Shown: positions 1-10,786 of the stretch, in pieces
Position numbering within the stretch: position 1 is the first letter of the stretch
Layout of the letters: every line of letters starts with the position of its first letter
Source: Oscillatoria sp. CS-180
Lineage (GTDB): Bacteria > Cyanobacteriota > Cyanobacteriia > Phormidesmidales > Phormidesmidaceae
Direction of reading: 5' to 3'
Assembly: GCF_028330965.1 (NCBI RefSeq)
Contig: NZ_JAQMUB010000011.1
Span: 30,473 to 94,472, forward strand
DNA: 64,000 nucleotides
Position numbers and translations under genes: made by a program
Notes under the pieces: model-generated
What the model saw: only the letters and a program-made list of their open reading frames with translations
Told to the model about the DNA's origin: nothing
Database searches by the model: none

Positions 1-1496
1 GGCGACAAGACATTATTAGAGGCCAACATTAAAAGTCGCGCTTCTGATTGGGCTTCCAAAGATAGGGGCACATGCACTGCCATCTGGTCACCATCAAAGT
101 CAGCGTTGAAAGCTGGACAGACGAGCGGATGCAGTTGGATGGCACGTCCTTCTACCAAGATGGGTTCGAAGGCTTGAATGCCTAAACGGTGCAGCGTTGG
201 TGCCCGGTTAAGCAATACTGGGTGGCTCTCAATCACCTCTTCTAGCACTTCCCAAACGCTGGGATCATTGCGCTGAATTAGCTTCTTGGCAGCTTTAATG
301 TTGTTCACCATGCCCTGACGAATCAGACGATGGATGACAAAAGGCTGGAACAATTCGATCGCCATCTCTCGGGGCAAACCGCACTGATGAATCTTGAGGT
401 TTGGACCCACCACGATGACAGAACGGCCTGAATAGTCAACCCGCTTGCCCAAAAGGTTCTGTCGGAAGCGCCCCTGTTTTCCTTCAATAATGTCCGAAAG
501 GGATTTTAGCGGGCGGTTGTTAGCACCCACAACAGTCCGCCCACGTCGTCCATTGTCAATTAGCGCATCAACGGCCTCTTGCAGCATCCGCTTCTCGTTT
601 CGGACGATAATTTCAGGCGCTAAGATTTCTTGAAGTCTAGCCAGGCGGTTGTTGCGGTTAATAACGCGGCGATAGAGGTCGTTCAAGTCCGACGTAGCAA
701 ATCGTCCACCATCAAGTTGGACCATTGGCCGTAAATCTGGGGGAATGACGGGAATGACATTGATAACCATCCATTCGGGTTTGGATCCCGTGGCAATGAA
801 GTTATCGATAACCCGTAGGCGCTTAATGAGCTTGGCCCGTTTTTGTCCCTTAGAAACTGCAATCTGTTCTCTCAGACCCTCAGCTTCTTCCTCAAGGTTG
901 AGGTCTTGTAACAAGCGCTGAAGTGCTTCTGCGCCAATGCCAACTTCAACCCCCACTAGTTGGGACTCTTCGTCATACAGCTGATCCTCAATCTCAATCC
1001 ACTGATCTTCGGTCAGCAGCTGCTTATAGGACAAGTTGTCGGCATTGCCAGGATCAAGAACCACATAAGCATTGAAGTAGACGATTTGTTCGACGTCCTT
1101 CAACGGCATGTCTAGCAGAATGGCGATATAGCTGGGAATTCCCTTGAGGTACCAAACATGAGCAACCGGAGCAGCTAGCTTGATATAGCCCATGCGGTGA
1201 CGGCGCACGCGCGACTCCGTGACCTCAACGCCACACCGTTCGCAAACAATACCCCGGTGACGAACCCGCTTGTACTTGCCGCAATGACATTCCCAGTCCT
1301 TCGCAGGGCCAAAAATCCGCTCACAAAACAGGCCGTCCATCTCAGGCTTGAGGGTCCGGTAGTTGATTGTTTCGGGCTTGGTCACTTCCCCCACAATCAT
1401 GCCGTTGGGTAAAGTCCGCTCTCCCCACTGACGAACCCGATCAGGAGATGCAATACCAATCTTGACGTAATCAAAACGCTGTTCCAGCTTAGCCAT
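1..1496 (-). CDS. rpoC1: RNA polymerase subunit gamma (RpoC1), 3' end cut by window edge
   Basis: Encodes the N-terminal half of the beta-prime subunit, which in cyanobacteria is a separate protein (gamma). About 498 residues are visible, starting [15 protein letters not shown] zinc-binding cysteine cluster lies near residues 70-88 (CHCGKY...CERCG). The absolutely conserved NADFDGD motif, whose aspartates bind the catalytic magnesium, is at about residues 464-470, close to the window edge. The ATG at 1496 follows a purine-rich stretch (GGAAGGAAAG). The gene lies 83 bases downstream of rpoB on the same strand and is probably cotranscribed with it. About 120-130 further residues and rpoC2 would be expected beyond base 1. 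Identity is certain from the motifs; only the missing end is unknown. Confidence 0.97.
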   Translation of the reverse strand, partial: MAKLEQRFDYVKIGIASPDRVRQWGERTLPNGMIVGEVTKPETINYRTLKPEMDGLFCERIFGPAKDWECHCGKYKRVRHRGIVCERCGVEVTESRVRRHRMGYIKLAAPVAHVWYLKGIPSYIAILLDMPLKDVEQIVYFNAYVVLDPGNADNLSYKQLLTEDQWIEIEDQLYDEESQLVGVEVGIGAEALQRLLQDLNLEEEAEGLREQIAVSKGQKRAKLIKRLRVIDNFIATGSKPEWMVINVIPVIPPDLRPMVQLDGGRFATSDLNDLYRRVINRNNRLARLQEILAPEIIVRNEKRMLQEAVDALIDNGRRGRTVVGANNRPLKSLSDIIEGKQGRFRQNLLGKRVDYSGRSVIVVGPNLKIHQCGLPREMAIELFQPFVIHRLIRQGMVNNIKAAKKLIQRNDPSVWEVLEEVIESHPVLLNRAPTLHRLGIQAFEPILVEGRAIQLHPLVCPAFNADFDGDQMAVHVPLSLEAQSEARLLMLASNNVLS

Positions 1497-1579
1497 GCTT
1501 AGCTCTTTCCTTCCACAGATATGCGCTTGTGTTCAACAAATCAGTTTTAGGGCTGAGGTTAGTCCCAGCCCTTAGGGGT

Positions 1580-4500
1580 TTAACCCTCTGCCTCTTCCAT
1601 CTCTTCAGGTGCAGCAGGCGTGATGATGGATTCGTAAGTCGGTCGAGGCGGTGTGCGACGGTTGCTCAGGTCAGACATCAAATCAACTTCAACATCTCGA
1701 CTAGTGCCGTCTTCCTGGGTTTCGACCTTGTGAACGGCAATATCAAGTCCTAAGGACTGCAACTCTCGCATGAGGACCTTGAATGACTCGGGGGTCCCTG
1801 GTCGAGGAATTGCCTTACCCTTAACGATCGCATTCAGCGCCTCGTTCCGCCCTTGCATATCGTCAGATTTCACGGTTAGCAATTCTTGCAGTGTATAGGA
1901 AGCGCCATAGGCCTCAAGTGCCCAAACCTCCATCTCACCAAAACGCTGCCCCCCTTGCTGTGCTTTACCACCCAAAGGCTGTTGAGTAACCAAGGAGTAA
2001 GGCCCTGTGGAACGAGCGTGAATCTTGTCATCCACTAGATGCACCAGCTTCAGCATGTAAGCAACCCCGACTGTCACCGGGCGATCAAAGGGCTCTCCAG
2101 TCCGACCATCATATAGCTGGATCTTGCCCGGGTCATCTGGGTTATACACCCAGTCCTTGCGGGTTCGGTCGCGCGCTGCCTGAAGCTGCCCATGGGTTGT
2201 GTTCCGAGAAGCTTCCTTGTCGTACATCTCATCGAAGGGGATGATCTTGAACCGAACATCCAGATTGTCGGCGGCCCAACCCAATAGACATTCAAAAACT
2301 TGGCCCACGTTCATACGAGAAGGTACGCCTAAGGGATTGAGAACAATGTCGATAGGAGTACCATCCGGCAGGTAAGGCATATCTTCCAAAGGCAGAATTC
2401 GAGAAATAATGCCTTTGTTGCCGTGGCGACCCGCCATCTTGTCACCCACCTGGATCTTACGTTTCTGAGCCACGTAGACCCGTACCACCATATTGGCACC
2501 TGGAGGAAGCTCATCCCCTTGCTCACGGGTGAAGACACGCACATCTACTACGCGACCTTTTTCACCGTTAGGGACTCGCAGGGAATTGTCTCTGACATCC
2601 CGAGCTTTTTCGCCAAAGATAGCCCGCAGCAGCTTTTCTTCAGGAGGTTGGTCAGACTCTCCCTTAGGGGTCACTTTACCAACCAAAATGTCACCCGACT
2701 CCACCCAAGCACCAATGCGAATGATGCCTGTTTCATCTAACTGACGTAAGGCATCTTCGCCCACGTTGGGAATTTCGCGGGTAATCTCTTCAGGCCCTAA
2801 CTTAGTTTGACGCGCTTCAATCTCAAATTTCTCAACGTGAATTGAGGTGTAGACATCCTCAAATACCAGCCGTTCGCTAATCAAGATAGCGTCTTCGTAG
2901 TTGTAGCCTTCCCAAGGCATGTAGGCGACAACTACGTTCTGGCCGAGGGCAATTTCGCCCCCTTCAGCTGCGGACCCATCTGCCAAGACCTGGCCCGCTT
3001 GCACGTGCATCCCTTGAAAAACTAAGGGGCGCTGATTCAAACAAGTATCTTGGTTCGATCGCTGATATTTCTGTAGCGGATAGTCATGGATTTGGCCCTG
3101 CTCGTCCTGAACCTGAACCAGATCAGCATCAACGTAGACAACATTCCCAGCCGTCCGGCTGACAAGTACCATGCCCGAGTCGCGAGCTGCTTGAGCCTCT
3201 AGCCCCGTACCGACCAAAGGCCGCTCTGGACGCAGTAGGGGAACTGCCTGCCGCTGCATGTTGGACCCCATCAAGGCTCGGTTAGCGTCATCGTGCTCCA
3301 GGAAAGGAATTAGCGAGGTGGCTACCGAAATAATTTGGACAGGCGATACCGCTACGTAATCAACCTCTTCCGGAGGAGAAACGGCAAAATCCTGACGATA
3401 GCGTACAGGTACCATGTCGCCGAGGATGTATCCGTCTGCATCCGTTGGTAGATCACCTGCAGCAACCCGCAGATCGTCCTCTTCGTCCGCTGTCATGTAG
3501 GCCGGTGGCAGATCGCGCCGCACGCGACCATTCTCCACCCGGAAGAAGGGCGTCTCGATAAACCCAAAATCATTGACCCGTCCGTGGGTTGCCAAAGAAC
3601 CAATTAGACCGGCGTTAGGTCCTTCAGGGGTCTCAATGGGACAAATACGACCGTAGTGAGACGGATGAATATCCCGCACGGCGAAACCAGCCCGTTCCCG
3701 AGTCAGCCCGCCTGGCCCAAGGGCGCTCAGACGACGCTTGTGAGTCAGCTCGGCCAGTGGATTCGTCTGGTCCATGAACTGCGACAGCTGGCTAGAACCG
3801 AAGAATTCCTTAATGGCGGCAACCAGAGGCTTCGGGTTGACTAGGGATGCCGGAGTCAACGATTCAGCATCCGATACCGTCATACGTTCTCGGATAATCC
3901 GCTCCAAACGGTTAAGACCCACCCTCACCTGGTTTTGTAACAGCTCACCCACGGAGCGCACGCGACGGTTGCCAAGGTGATCGATATCGTCGACCATGCC
4001 GATATCGAATTCTAAGTTAATGAGGTAGTCGATCGCTGACAGAATATCCTGAGGCGTCAATACCCGAGTCGAATCAGGAATGCTGAGGCGCAATTTACGG
4101 TTAAGCTTGTGGCGACCGACTCGACCTAGGTCATATCGTTTGGCATCAAAGAAGCGAGATTCTAAAAGCTGCTGACCACCGGAAACCGTGGGCGGCTCAC
4201 CGGGTCTTAGCTTACGATAGAGCTCTAAGAGTGCTTCGTCTTCGCTGAACTGCCCCTCTTTCTCAATAGTTTTCTGGAAATATTCGGGATGACGAAGGGA
4301 ATCAAAGATCTCAGCATCTGTCAGTCCCAGGGCCTTTAGTAAAACTTGGGCAGAGATTTTACGAGTTTTGTCGATTCGGACCCAGACTAAGTCGTTCTTA
4401 TCCGTCTCAAATTTCAGCCAAGCACCTCGGTTAGGAATGAGATTGGCATTGTAGGTACGACGTCCGTTTTTATCAGTTTCCGCCTTGTAGTAAACTCCGG

Positions 4501-4891
4501 GACTGCGAACAATCTGATTGACAATAACCCGCTCAGCACCATTGATGATGAAGGTACCGCGATCGGTCATCAGAGGCAAATCTCCGATGAAGACTTCTTG
4601 CTCTTTGATTTCGCCGGTTTCTTTGTTAATCAAACGGGTAGGGACATACATTTGTACGCCGTAAGTTGCATCCCGTCGCTTCGCTTCATCCACCATGTAC
4701 TTAGGACTTTTGAGTTTGTAGTCCTTCCCGATAAAATGAAGCTCTAACTTGCCGGTGTAGTCTGTGATGGGTGAAAAACTGTCTAATTCCTCAATTAATC
4801 CCTCTTCCAAAAACCATCTAAAGCTAGAACGCTGAATTTCGACTAGATCGGGCAGCGTGAAAGTGGAAACCGTGGTAATTTGGTCGGTCAT
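1580..4891 (-). CDS. rpoB: RNA polymerase subunit beta (RpoB)
   Basis: Catalytic beta subunit of RNA polymerase, 1103 residues, the usual cyanobacterial length. Visible hallmarks include the fork/rifampicin-region segment around residues 380-430 ([38 protein letters not shown]), the [10 protein letters not shown] segment, and the C-terminal clamp contact region ([15 protein letters not shown]). The start ATG has a good GAGGAG ribosome binding site six bases upstream. rpsT and tatD lie upstream on the same strand and rpoC1 follows, the standard cyanobacterial order. A gap of about 400 bases from tatD contains promoter-like and hairpin elements, so rpoB probably has its own promoter and leader control. 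Confidence 0.98.
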   Translation of the reverse strand: MTDQITTVSTFTLPDLVEIQRSSFRWFLEEGLIEELDSFSPITDYTGKLELHFIGKDYKLKSPKYMVDEAKRRDATYGVQMYVPTRLINKETGEIKEQEVFIGDLPLMTDRGTFIINGAERVIVNQIVRSPGVYYKAETDKNGRRTYNANLIPNRGAWLKFETDKNDLVWVRIDKTRKISAQVLLKALGLTDAEIFDSLRHPEYFQKTIEKEGQFSEDEALLELYRKLRPGEPPTVSGGQQLLESRFFDAKRYDLGRVGRHKLNRKLRLSIPDSTRVLTPQDILSAIDYLINLEFDIGMVDDIDHLGNRRVRSVGELLQNQVRVGLNRLERIIRERMTVSDAESLTPASLVNPKPLVAAIKEFFGSSQLSQFMDQTNPLAELTHKRRLSALGPGGLTRERAGFAVRDIHPSHYGRICPIETPEGPNAGLIGSLATHGRVNDFGFIETPFFRVENGRVRRDLPPAYMTADEEDDLRVAAGDLPTDADGYILGDMVPVRYRQDFAVSPPEEVDYVAVSPVQIISVATSLIPFLEHDDANRALMGSNMQRQAVPLLRPERPLVGTGLEAQAARDSGMVLVSRTAGNVVYVDADLVQVQDEQGQIHDYPLQKYQRSNQDTCLNQRPLVFQGMHVQAGQVLADGSAAEGGEIALGQNVVVAYMPWEGYNYEDAILISERLVFEDVYTSIHVEKFEIEARQTKLGPEEITREIPNVGEDALRQLDETGIIRIGAWVESGDILVGKVTPKGESDQPPEEKLLRAIFGEKARDVRDNSLRVPNGEKGRVVDVRVFTREQGDELPPGANMVVRVYVAQKRKIQVGDKMAGRHGNKGIISRILPLEDMPYLPDGTPIDIVLNPLGVPSRMNVGQVFECLLGWAADNLDVRFKIIPFDEMYDKEASRNTTHGQLQAARDRTRKDWVYNPDDPGKIQLYDGRTGEPFDRPVTVGVAYMLKLVHLVDDKIHARSTGPYSLVTQQPLGGKAQQGGQRFGEMEVWALEAYGASYTLQELLTVKSDDMQGRNEALNAIVKGKAIPRPGTPESFKVLMRELQSLGLDIAVHKVETQEDGTSRDVEVDLMSDLSNRRTPPRPTYESIITPAAPEEMEEAEG

Positions 4892-4955
4892 GCGTCTCCT
4901 CAGGCGGACAAACCCTACAATCTCTACAGAAAAAGTCCATCAAACAAAAAGCAAC

Positions 4956-4976
4956 TACCCCAAATGATATGGGGTA
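4956..4976 (-). promoter_or_regulatory. Leader hairpin ahead of rpoB, possible attenuator
   Basis: A 7-base-pair perfect stem (TACCCCA / TGGGGTA) with a 7-base loop lies 65 bases before the rpoB start. Read on the minus strand it is followed by a T-rich run (GTTGCTTTTTGTTTG), the arrangement of a weak intrinsic terminator. This placement suggests premature termination control of the rpoBC transcript. The structure is seen in the sequence; its function is inferred. Confidence 0.45.
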
Positions 4977-5175
4977 ATTTTCAAAAAGCATCTTCTAGAG
5001 CGGCACAGAAACTCCGTGCCCTACCTCTTTTTTTTTCAACAAAGCCGTACCCACAAATTTATTCCGTTTAGGTTCTTACAACGAATAAACATCTTCGAGC
5101 CAGGATAGCCCTCTTTATCCAGCAGCGAAGCAGCGCTTTCTAGACGAATCAGAATACCTCTGAATGGCCCAAAGC

Positions 5176-5204
5176 GACATATTATCTAAGACCGGATCTG
5201 TCAA
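5176..5204 (-). promoter_or_regulatory. Candidate rpoB promoter
   Basis: On the minus strand a perfect TTGACA (-35) at 5204-5199 is separated by 17 bases from TATGTC (-10-like) at 5181-5176. It would give an rpoB leader of roughly 280 bases. Two further TTGACA hexamers lie just upstream (5260-5255 and 5298-5293) but without convincing -10 boxes at the right distance. This stretch between tatD and rpoB has no open reading frame of interest. Confidence 0.45.
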
Positions 5205-5294
5205 CACCTCATATTTCAAACCAGCTTAACAAAAAGAACGTACTTTAAGTTATTTGTCAACACTCATTTCTCGGTAGAGAGTATTAAGACTTTG

Positions 5295-6143
5295 TCAACT
5301 CACCCCTGTAGGCTCTGAGAATCTGTTGCCCTCTCGACTAGCTTCACAGTCCTTCTCTTTAGCAGAAGACAACTTGAACAACCGCATTGCATTCGCTGTA
5401 GTGCGCTCGGCCAAGAATTCGAGAGGTTCCTGCCGCAGTTCTGCAAGATAGTTTGCTACGTGAGCAACATTGGCAGGCTGATTGCGGCGCTCCTTTCTCT
5501 TAGGTACTGGTGTTAAAAAAGGGCAATCGGTTTCTACCAAGAGTCGGTCAGTAGGAACCTGGCAGGCAGAAGCCTTAACCTGATGAGCATTTTTGAAGGT
5601 GACAATGCCGCTGAAACTAATGTAAAAACCCAAATCCAAAAATAATTGGGTTTCCTCTGGTGTTCCTGACCAACAGTGCATCACGCCGGCTATGGCCCCT
5701 CTTTCGGCTTGAAAGGTTTCAATCAACCTAGCGGCCTCTATCGCAGCGTCTCGGCAGTGAATGATGACGGGGAGATCAAGCGACTTAGCAATTGTAAGCT
5801 GCTCCCAGAAGGACTTTTCTTGAACGAGCTTATCGTCAGCTTTGTAAAAGTCAAGTCCAGTTTCTCCGATCGCAACGACCCGCCGATCAGAGCGAGCCAG
5901 CGTCTCAATCTGGGCAGCAATATCTGGTGTCCATTTGTCCATGTCTAAGGGATGTAGCCCAACTGACAAAGACACCTCAGGATAGCGATCCGCGATCGCC
6001 TGCATTCCCTCAAACTCACTCGGCTCCACACAGGAGTGAATTAGATGGGTGATGCCAGCAGCACGCCAAGCAGCAGCCACCTCGTCCAAATCAGGACGAA
6101 ATGTCTCGAAGTTAATGTGAACGTGGGTGTCAATCAACTGCAT
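5295..6143 (-). CDS. tatD: TatD family metal-dependent DNase
   Basis: Cytoplasmic TIM-barrel hydrolase of the TatD/YcfH family, 282 residues. Metal-binding features are visible in order: the N-terminal DTHVHIN (His7, His9), the GETGLDF glutamate region near residue 93, IHCRDA, MHCWSG, and [11 protein letters not shown] near the C-terminus. Family members are 3'-5' exonucleases or DNA-repair-associated nucleases. The gene follows rpsT by 23 bases on the same strand and precedes rpoB, as in many cyanobacteria. The C-terminal tail (about the last 25 residues, [11 protein letters not shown]...) is polar and extends past the usual family end. Substrate cannot be read from the sequence. Confidence 0.9.
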   Translation of the reverse strand: MQLIDTHVHINFETFRPDLDEVAAAWRAAGITHLIHSCVEPSEFEGMQAIADRYPEVSLSVGLHPLDMDKWTPDIAAQIETLARSDRRVVAIGETGLDFYKADDKLVQEKSFWEQLTIAKSLDLPVIIHCRDAAIEAARLIETFQAERGAIAGVMHCWSGTPEETQLFLDLGFYISFSGIVTFKNAHQVKASACQVPTDRLLVETDCPFLTPVPKRKERRNQPANVAHVANYLAELRQEPLEFLAERTTANAMRLFKLSSAKEKDCEASREGNRFSEPTGVS

Positions 6144-6166
6144 AAGCAGTCTCCAGACCTCCTAAC

Positions 6167-6472
6167 TTAGGATGCTTCAGCCTGCTGTGATTCTACGGAT
6201 TTGAATGCCTGACTCAAGCGGGACTTGCGACGAGCGCCCGCATTGCGATGATAGACACCGCGCTTGACAGCTTTGTCGATCTGACTGAAGACCGCAGACA
6301 GTTCCTTCTGAGCGGCTGCCATCGTTTCTGAGTTAGGATCAGCCGAGTAGTTTTCGAGTGCTGCAAGGTACCGTTTCGTAAGCGTTTTAACCGCAGACCG
6401 ATAAGACTTATTGCGCAGACGATTGCGTTCTGCGACCTGGATACGTTTGATTGCAGACTTGATGTTTGCCAC
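6167..6472 (-). CDS. rpsT: 30S ribosomal protein S20
   Basis: Small basic protein of 101 residues that binds 16S rRNA in the small subunit. The N-terminus [18 protein letters not shown] and the internal [17 protein letters not shown] are diagnostic for S20. Length matches cyanobacterial S20 with a short C-terminal tail. It leads a minus-strand group with tatD (23-base gap). A promoter shared with or divergent from hisD must lie in 6473-6680. Confidence 0.96.
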   Translation of the reverse strand: MANIKSAIKRIQVAERNRLRNKSYRSAVKTLTKRYLAALENYSADPNSETMAAAQKELSAVFSQIDKAVKRGVYHRNAGARRKSRLSQAFKSVESQQAEAS

Positions 6473-6680
6473 GGCTTACCCAAACTCAGATATAACATTA
6501 AACAGATTAAGTATCATAGCATCGATTTTCAAAACTGTTTAGGAATCTACGGATAGGCAAATGAAACCGCGTTAAGCTATAAGACAGTAGGGGCTTCCTT
6601 GCATACCAAGTTTGGAATTTGAGAGTTGATTCTCCATACCTCCAGGCTCTATCGCTTATTTAAGTCAGGTTTTGTGCGAA

Positions 6681-7994
6681 ATGTTGCGCATTATCAACCA
6701 GTTAGCTGATGCTCAGGTAGAGTTGCAGCGCATCTGTGACCGCACCCACGATGATCAGGTTTTTCACAAAGAATCTACGGTGAGAGAAATCCTGCAGGCT
6801 GTACAGCGCAAGGGGGATGAAGCCCTGCTGCAATACACGGCGGATTTTGATAACCAAGTATTGGTGGCGGATGACCTGCGCGTGCGGGGATCTGAGTTCG
6901 ATGCTGCTTATCAACAGGTCTCCAAAGAGCTGATCGATGCCATTCGTCTAGCTCATAGGAACATAGAGGCTTTTCACCGTAAACGCATCCCCTCTAGCTG
7001 GGTGGAGTTTGAAGAAGATGTCGTTTTGGGGAAACGCTACTCTCCGGTTGATAGGGCTGGTCTCTACGTACCCGGTGGTCGGGCGTCTTATCCCAGCACT
7101 GTTTTGATGAATGCGGTTCCTGCCAAAGTGGCAGGCGTTGAACGTATTGTCATGGTGACGCCTCCGGGCGATCGCGGCGCCATCAATCCAGCCGTTCTGG
7201 TTGCTGCCCAAGAAGCGGGAGTCACTGAAATTTATCGGGTTGGGGGGGCCCAGGCGATCGCAGCATTAGCCTATGGAACTGAGACCATTCCCGCCGTCAA
7301 CATCATTACAGGTCCCGGTAACATTTATGTGACGCTAGCGAAGAAGCAGGTATTTGGTACCGTTGGCATCGATTCTCTGGCCGGGCCTTCAGAAGTCTTA
7401 ATTATTGCTGACCACACCGCTAATCCGGTATACGTCGCGACTGATCTGCTCGCTCAAGCAGAGCATGATCCCATGGCGGCGGCGATTTTGATTACAACGG
7501 ACATGTCCCTTGCTGAACAGGTTGCCGCTGAGGTTGCTAGACAATTGGATGGTCATCCTCGTCAAACGTTAACCGAGAAAGCGATCGCCAATTACGGTGT
7601 GTCTGTTGTTGTCGATAACTTACAAACAGCTGTGGCTCTGTCGAATGAATTTGCTCCAGAGCATTTGGAACTCGAAGTTGAAGACCCGTGGGCTCTGCTA
7701 GAGACTATTCGTCACGCTGGAGCTATCTTCTTAGGACACGCAACGCCCGAAGCTGTTGGTGACTATCTGGCAGGCCCTAATCACACATTGCCGACTTCAG
7801 GAGCAGCCCGATATGCGTCTCCTTTGAGTACTGAGACGTTTATGAAACACTCCAGTTTGATTCAATATTCGTCAGCTGCTCTATATAAAGTTGATGGCGC
7901 GATCGCCCGATTAACAGAAGCAGAAGGCTTGCCGTCTCATGGAGATTCGGTCAAGTTTCGGACCAATCCTCAAAAGCGTTCCGATAGGCTCTAA
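6681..7994 (+). CDS. hisD: Histidinol dehydrogenase
   Basis: Catalyses the last two steps of histidine biosynthesis, L-histidinol to L-histidine with two NAD+. The 437-residue product shows the family core GRASYPSTVLMNAVPAKVAGV, the NIITGPGNIYVTLAKK nucleotide region, IDSLAGPSEVL, the zinc-site stretch LLAQAEHDP, NEFAPEHLEL, and the C-terminal GPNHTLPTSGAARY. An in-frame TTG at 6672 would add three residues, but the family N-terminus MLRI fits the ATG at 6681. The gene stands alone, divergent from rpsT, and ends at a strong palindrome. Other his genes are not adjacent, as is normal for cyanobacteria. Confidence 0.96.
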   Translation: MLRIINQLADAQVELQRICDRTHDDQVFHKESTVREILQAVQRKGDEALLQYTADFDNQVLVADDLRVRGSEFDAAYQQVSKELIDAIRLAHRNIEAFHRKRIPSSWVEFEEDVVLGKRYSPVDRAGLYVPGGRASYPSTVLMNAVPAKVAGVERIVMVTPPGDRGAINPAVLVAAQEAGVTEIYRVGGAQAIAALAYGTETIPAVNIITGPGNIYVTLAKKQVFGTVGIDSLAGPSEVLIIADHTANPVYVATDLLAQAEHDPMAAAILITTDMSLAEQVAAEVARQLDGHPRQTLTEKAIANYGVSVVVDNLQTAVALSNEFAPEHLELEVEDPWALLETIRHAGAIFLGHATPEAVGDYLAGPNHTLPTSGAARYASPLSTETFMKHSSLIQYSSAALYKVDGAIARLTEAEGLPSHGDSVKFRTNPQKRSDRL

Positions 7995-8020
7995 AGGTTC
8001 TCTAAATGTCCTTGACGTTG

Positions 8021-8050
8021 ATCAAGAGGACTCAGCTGAGTCCTCTTGAT
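8021..8050. terminator. Bidirectional terminator between hisD and the convergent GH13 gene
   Basis: A perfect 30-base palindrome (15-base arms, ATCAAGAGGACTCAG and its complement) starts 27 bases after the hisD stop and 58 bases from the end of the convergent gene. It can form a hairpin on either strand. No long T tract follows, which is common for cyanobacterial terminators. Confidence 0.75.
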
Positions 8051-8107
8051 TTATGACTTCAGCCATCTTGTTTATGACACTGATGGCCCTACGTAATGGC
8101 AGATTGT

Positions 8108-10786
8108 TTAACGATCAGGGACTAGGAGTACCCCTTCACCATCCTTTAGTTCAAACGAGCGAAGATCATGTCCGTCGCCTCGCAATTCCAGTCCGGGAGT
8201 TGCCAATGCGACCCGCCAGGCAGACATCTCTAGCTGTAGCCAGTCTCCTGGACTTACCATCATGGGTTGCCCCCCCATGTGCGTCATGAGGACAACTTCT
8301 TGAGGTCTCCCTTCTGGATGAGGCTCACTGCGATAGCCATAAAAAATAGTGCGGCAATCATCACTGATGCGGTTGAAGCGATCGCGTCCGGTCAAGTTTT
8401 CTCGCAGCCAAGGATGACTGAGGCGAAACTGTCGCAATTTAAGACTAAAGCGAGTAATTGAGCTGTTTAAACCCTCTAAATAGCGGCCCACGTTACACAT
8501 ATCGTGACTGTCTTCCATGAAGGCCATAGCAAATGTCTTCAGCTTGGGCACATCAAGCGTGGCCAAAAAGCGGGGTAAATGAGCCTCTTCGTTGAGTTCT
8601 TCCAACGCAGGTACCTCACAGGCAATACCATCAGGGTCACCTAAACAGTGCTGACAGATTTGAGCGACGGCTCCTAAGTCATAATCGGTTTCAAGCATGG
8701 CGTCTCTCAGGGCGTAAGCAAAGTCGCGCAGCTGCTCGTATTCTAGAAAGCCCAGTGCTTTGAGCCTTAGGAAAGCATCGGCATCAGCATACATGTCAGG
8801 CTCAATTTCCCAATCCAGAAAGCCGACTTCCTCAGACACCACTTTGACCCCATAGCGATCGTCTGTGTTGCGGAAAAAGCCCCACGGCGTCTCGACTGTG
8901 GCATTCAAAAAATCCATAGGTAATCCAGGCGAAAAGCCATGCACCCATAAGAGCGTGGCCGGATTGTTATAAGCCCTATGTAACACCTGAGGCAAGGTTT
9001 TACCTAAGTTCCAGTTGATATCAGCATTGGTCTCAACCTGATTGCCTCGCCGGACAGTATCATGATTGCCGCAACCTGTGATCCAGTGGTCGCCTTGAAA
9101 AATCACTTCACAGACCCGGCGCCACTTGCGGTCCCAAAATCCCTTTACGGTAGGCGTATTGTGCGCAAAAATGAGAGGCCCCCACTGGAATGAACCCGGC
9201 TTCATTTCTACCAATTCGCGATAAGTTGACTTTTCTTCCCACCCCTCTTCCGGCCAAGGGCGACCGTCTTCAAAGATGGTAAACATCAGTCGCCGATAAC
9301 CCTGAATATTTTGCACAACATCGCTCATCCCAAGTAGGTAGGCGTCGTCTTGCTCCACCCTACCGGAAAGAGGATTAAAGAAACGGAAATCTTGTCCTCC
9401 GTCGACGCGCACCCCATCAGCCCCAGTATTAATCTTGCGGCGCTGCATTTCTAACAAAATTGCTCGCACCTGAGGCAGTTGATGGTTCAGGTCTTGCCCA
9501 TACATGTTAGGCCCCTTGAAGAACTGCTGGGCTAACAGTTCCAGACCTTGATTGTCCGAATGACCGTAAACGAGGTCATAGATCAGATGGATAGGCCCGC
9601 CTGCGAAATTATGTAAGGTCGCAATAAAGTCCACCGTTTCATCCGGTCGTAAGGTGCCTAACACAGCTGGATTGGTTGCCGAAGACGCCAAAATAGGAAC
9701 GTCATATCCCCAGTTTTGGGTGTTTGGCTTGCGCAGAGTCACTAAGACTGCATTGTGAGGACTATTGGTTGACTTCTGTGCTTCATCCGCTTGAGTGACA
9801 TCCTTTAGTGTCGCTTCCTTCTTTTCTAAAGCGGTTTCCTCATTGCCTTCAACGTCCTCCAGAACCGTTTCCCCATCACCATCGACGGGAACCTTTTTCT
9901 CTGCGGGCTGTTCGTTTTCAGCCTTTGAACTGGCAGGCGCTTCAGACGAAACTGGCAAAGACTGTATCGCGAAAAACTCATGCTCGCCGCTGGTATCTTC
10001 TCGCCGATACTCAATGGTTGGCTCCACGGGCAAGAGTTGTACCGCATCGTATCCAGCATAGACCTCGTCAGCTGGAGTCAGCGTCTCACCAGCCGCTATC
10101 TTTTCAGAGACTCGTTTGAATTGATGGGTTAATCCTTCTAGGGTTCCTTCAGGAGAAGCCGTCTTGACGTGAATCTGAAGAATATTGGTAGGTGTAGGAA
10201 CGCGAGGAATTTCCGCATCAGCAACTCCTTTAGGGGCAGCCGTCCGTCTGAAATAGCTCAAATCAGCCCGTCGCCGCTGCAGACGCCGCATATCGTAGAC
10301 TTCTGCGGGACCAAAGATGCCGTAGGGGGTGGAGTAGGCTAGCGGATCACGAATGATATGCACTCGCTGATCGGCATCAACGTATCGTAGCCAGTAGAAA
10401 GCGCCAGCGGTTGTCCGGTTTCCAGCTTTGACGCCAGAAACCACTGCCCACAAAAACTCTCCCTGCTGTCTCACGGGTACCAAATCCCGCTGAAACTCAA
10501 TTGTCTGACGTGGCTCGTGAAACTGGATAGGAACTAGGGGGGTAAAGATTTCCAGTTCCAGCGATCGCTCCGACTGGATGACGTTAGCGGTTAATTCAGG
10601 TGTCCAAAAGCCGAACTCGGTCAATCCATCGCGACGATAGTGACAGCCTAAGCGTTTAGCTAATCGCTGACCTCGATCAAAATAGGTGTCATCCGAGGCC
10701 ATAACAGATGATGCCCAGTTCAGCAGGGTTTGGGTTTCATCGTCTACAAGGCAGATGTTGGGGATACGAATACTCTTGACTGGCAC
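8108..10786 (-). CDS. gghA: GH13-like glycoside hydrolase, probable glucosylglycerol hydrolase
   Basis: Large 892-residue cytoplasmic enzyme with alpha-amylase-clan motifs: GVRVDGGQD near residue 460 (nucleophile aspartate), TIFEDGRPWP near 505 (acid/base glutamate) and GCGNHDT near 572 (transition-state aspartate). It resembles Slr1670/GghA of Synechocystis, which hydrolyses glucosylglycerol so that the osmolyte can be reassimilated. The assignment is supported by context, since ggpS, glpD and gpsA lie next to it, ggpS divergently. A charged low-complexity segment at about residues 275-345, rich in E, K and D, interrupts the N-terminal half and looks like a linker. No signal peptide. A related GH13 specificity (sucrose or trehalose type) cannot be excluded from motifs alone. 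Confidence 0.75.
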   Translation of the reverse strand: MPVKSIRIPNICLVDDETQTLLNWASSVMASDDTYFDRGQRLAKRLGCHYRRDGLTEFGFWTPELTANVIQSERSLELEIFTPLVPIQFHEPRQTIEFQRDLVPVRQQGEFLWAVVSGVKAGNRTTAGAFYWLRYVDADQRVHIIRDPLAYSTPYGIFGPAEVYDMRRLQRRRADLSYFRRTAAPKGVADAEIPRVPTPTNILQIHVKTASPEGTLEGLTHQFKRVSEKIAAGETLTPADEVYAGYDAVQLLPVEPTIEYRREDTSGEHEFFAIQSLPVSSEAPASSKAENEQPAEKKVPVDGDGETVLEDVEGNEETALEKKEATLKDVTQADEAQKSTNSPHNAVLVTLRKPNTQNWGYDVPILASSATNPAVLGTLRPDETVDFIATLHNFAGGPIHLIYDLVYGHSDNQGLELLAQQFFKGPNMYGQDLNHQLPQVRAILLEMQRRKINTGADGVRVDGGQDFRFFNPLSGRVEQDDAYLLGMSDVVQNIQGYRRLMFTIFEDGRPWPEEGWEEKSTYRELVEMKPGSFQWGPLIFAHNTPTVKGFWDRKWRRVCEVIFQGDHWITGCGNHDTVRRGNQVETNADINWNLGKTLPQVLHRAYNNPATLLWVHGFSPGLPMDFLNATVETPWGFFRNTDDRYGVKVVSEEVGFLDWEIEPDMYADADAFLRLKALGFLEYEQLRDFAYALRDAMLETDYDLGAVAQICQHCLGDPDGIACEVPALEELNEEAHLPRFLATLDVPKLKTFAMAFMEDSHDMCNVGRYLEGLNSSITRFSLKLRQFRLSHPWLRENLTGRDRFNRISDDCRTIFYGYRSEPHPEGRPQEVVLMTHMGGQPMMVSPGDWLQLEMSAWRVALATPGLELRGDGHDLRSFELKDGEGVLLVPDR

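Noticed and set aside
445..633. Frames antisense to rpoC1 and similar frames antisense to rpoB
   Set aside because: They are shadows of strongly conserved genes on the other strand with no features of their own.
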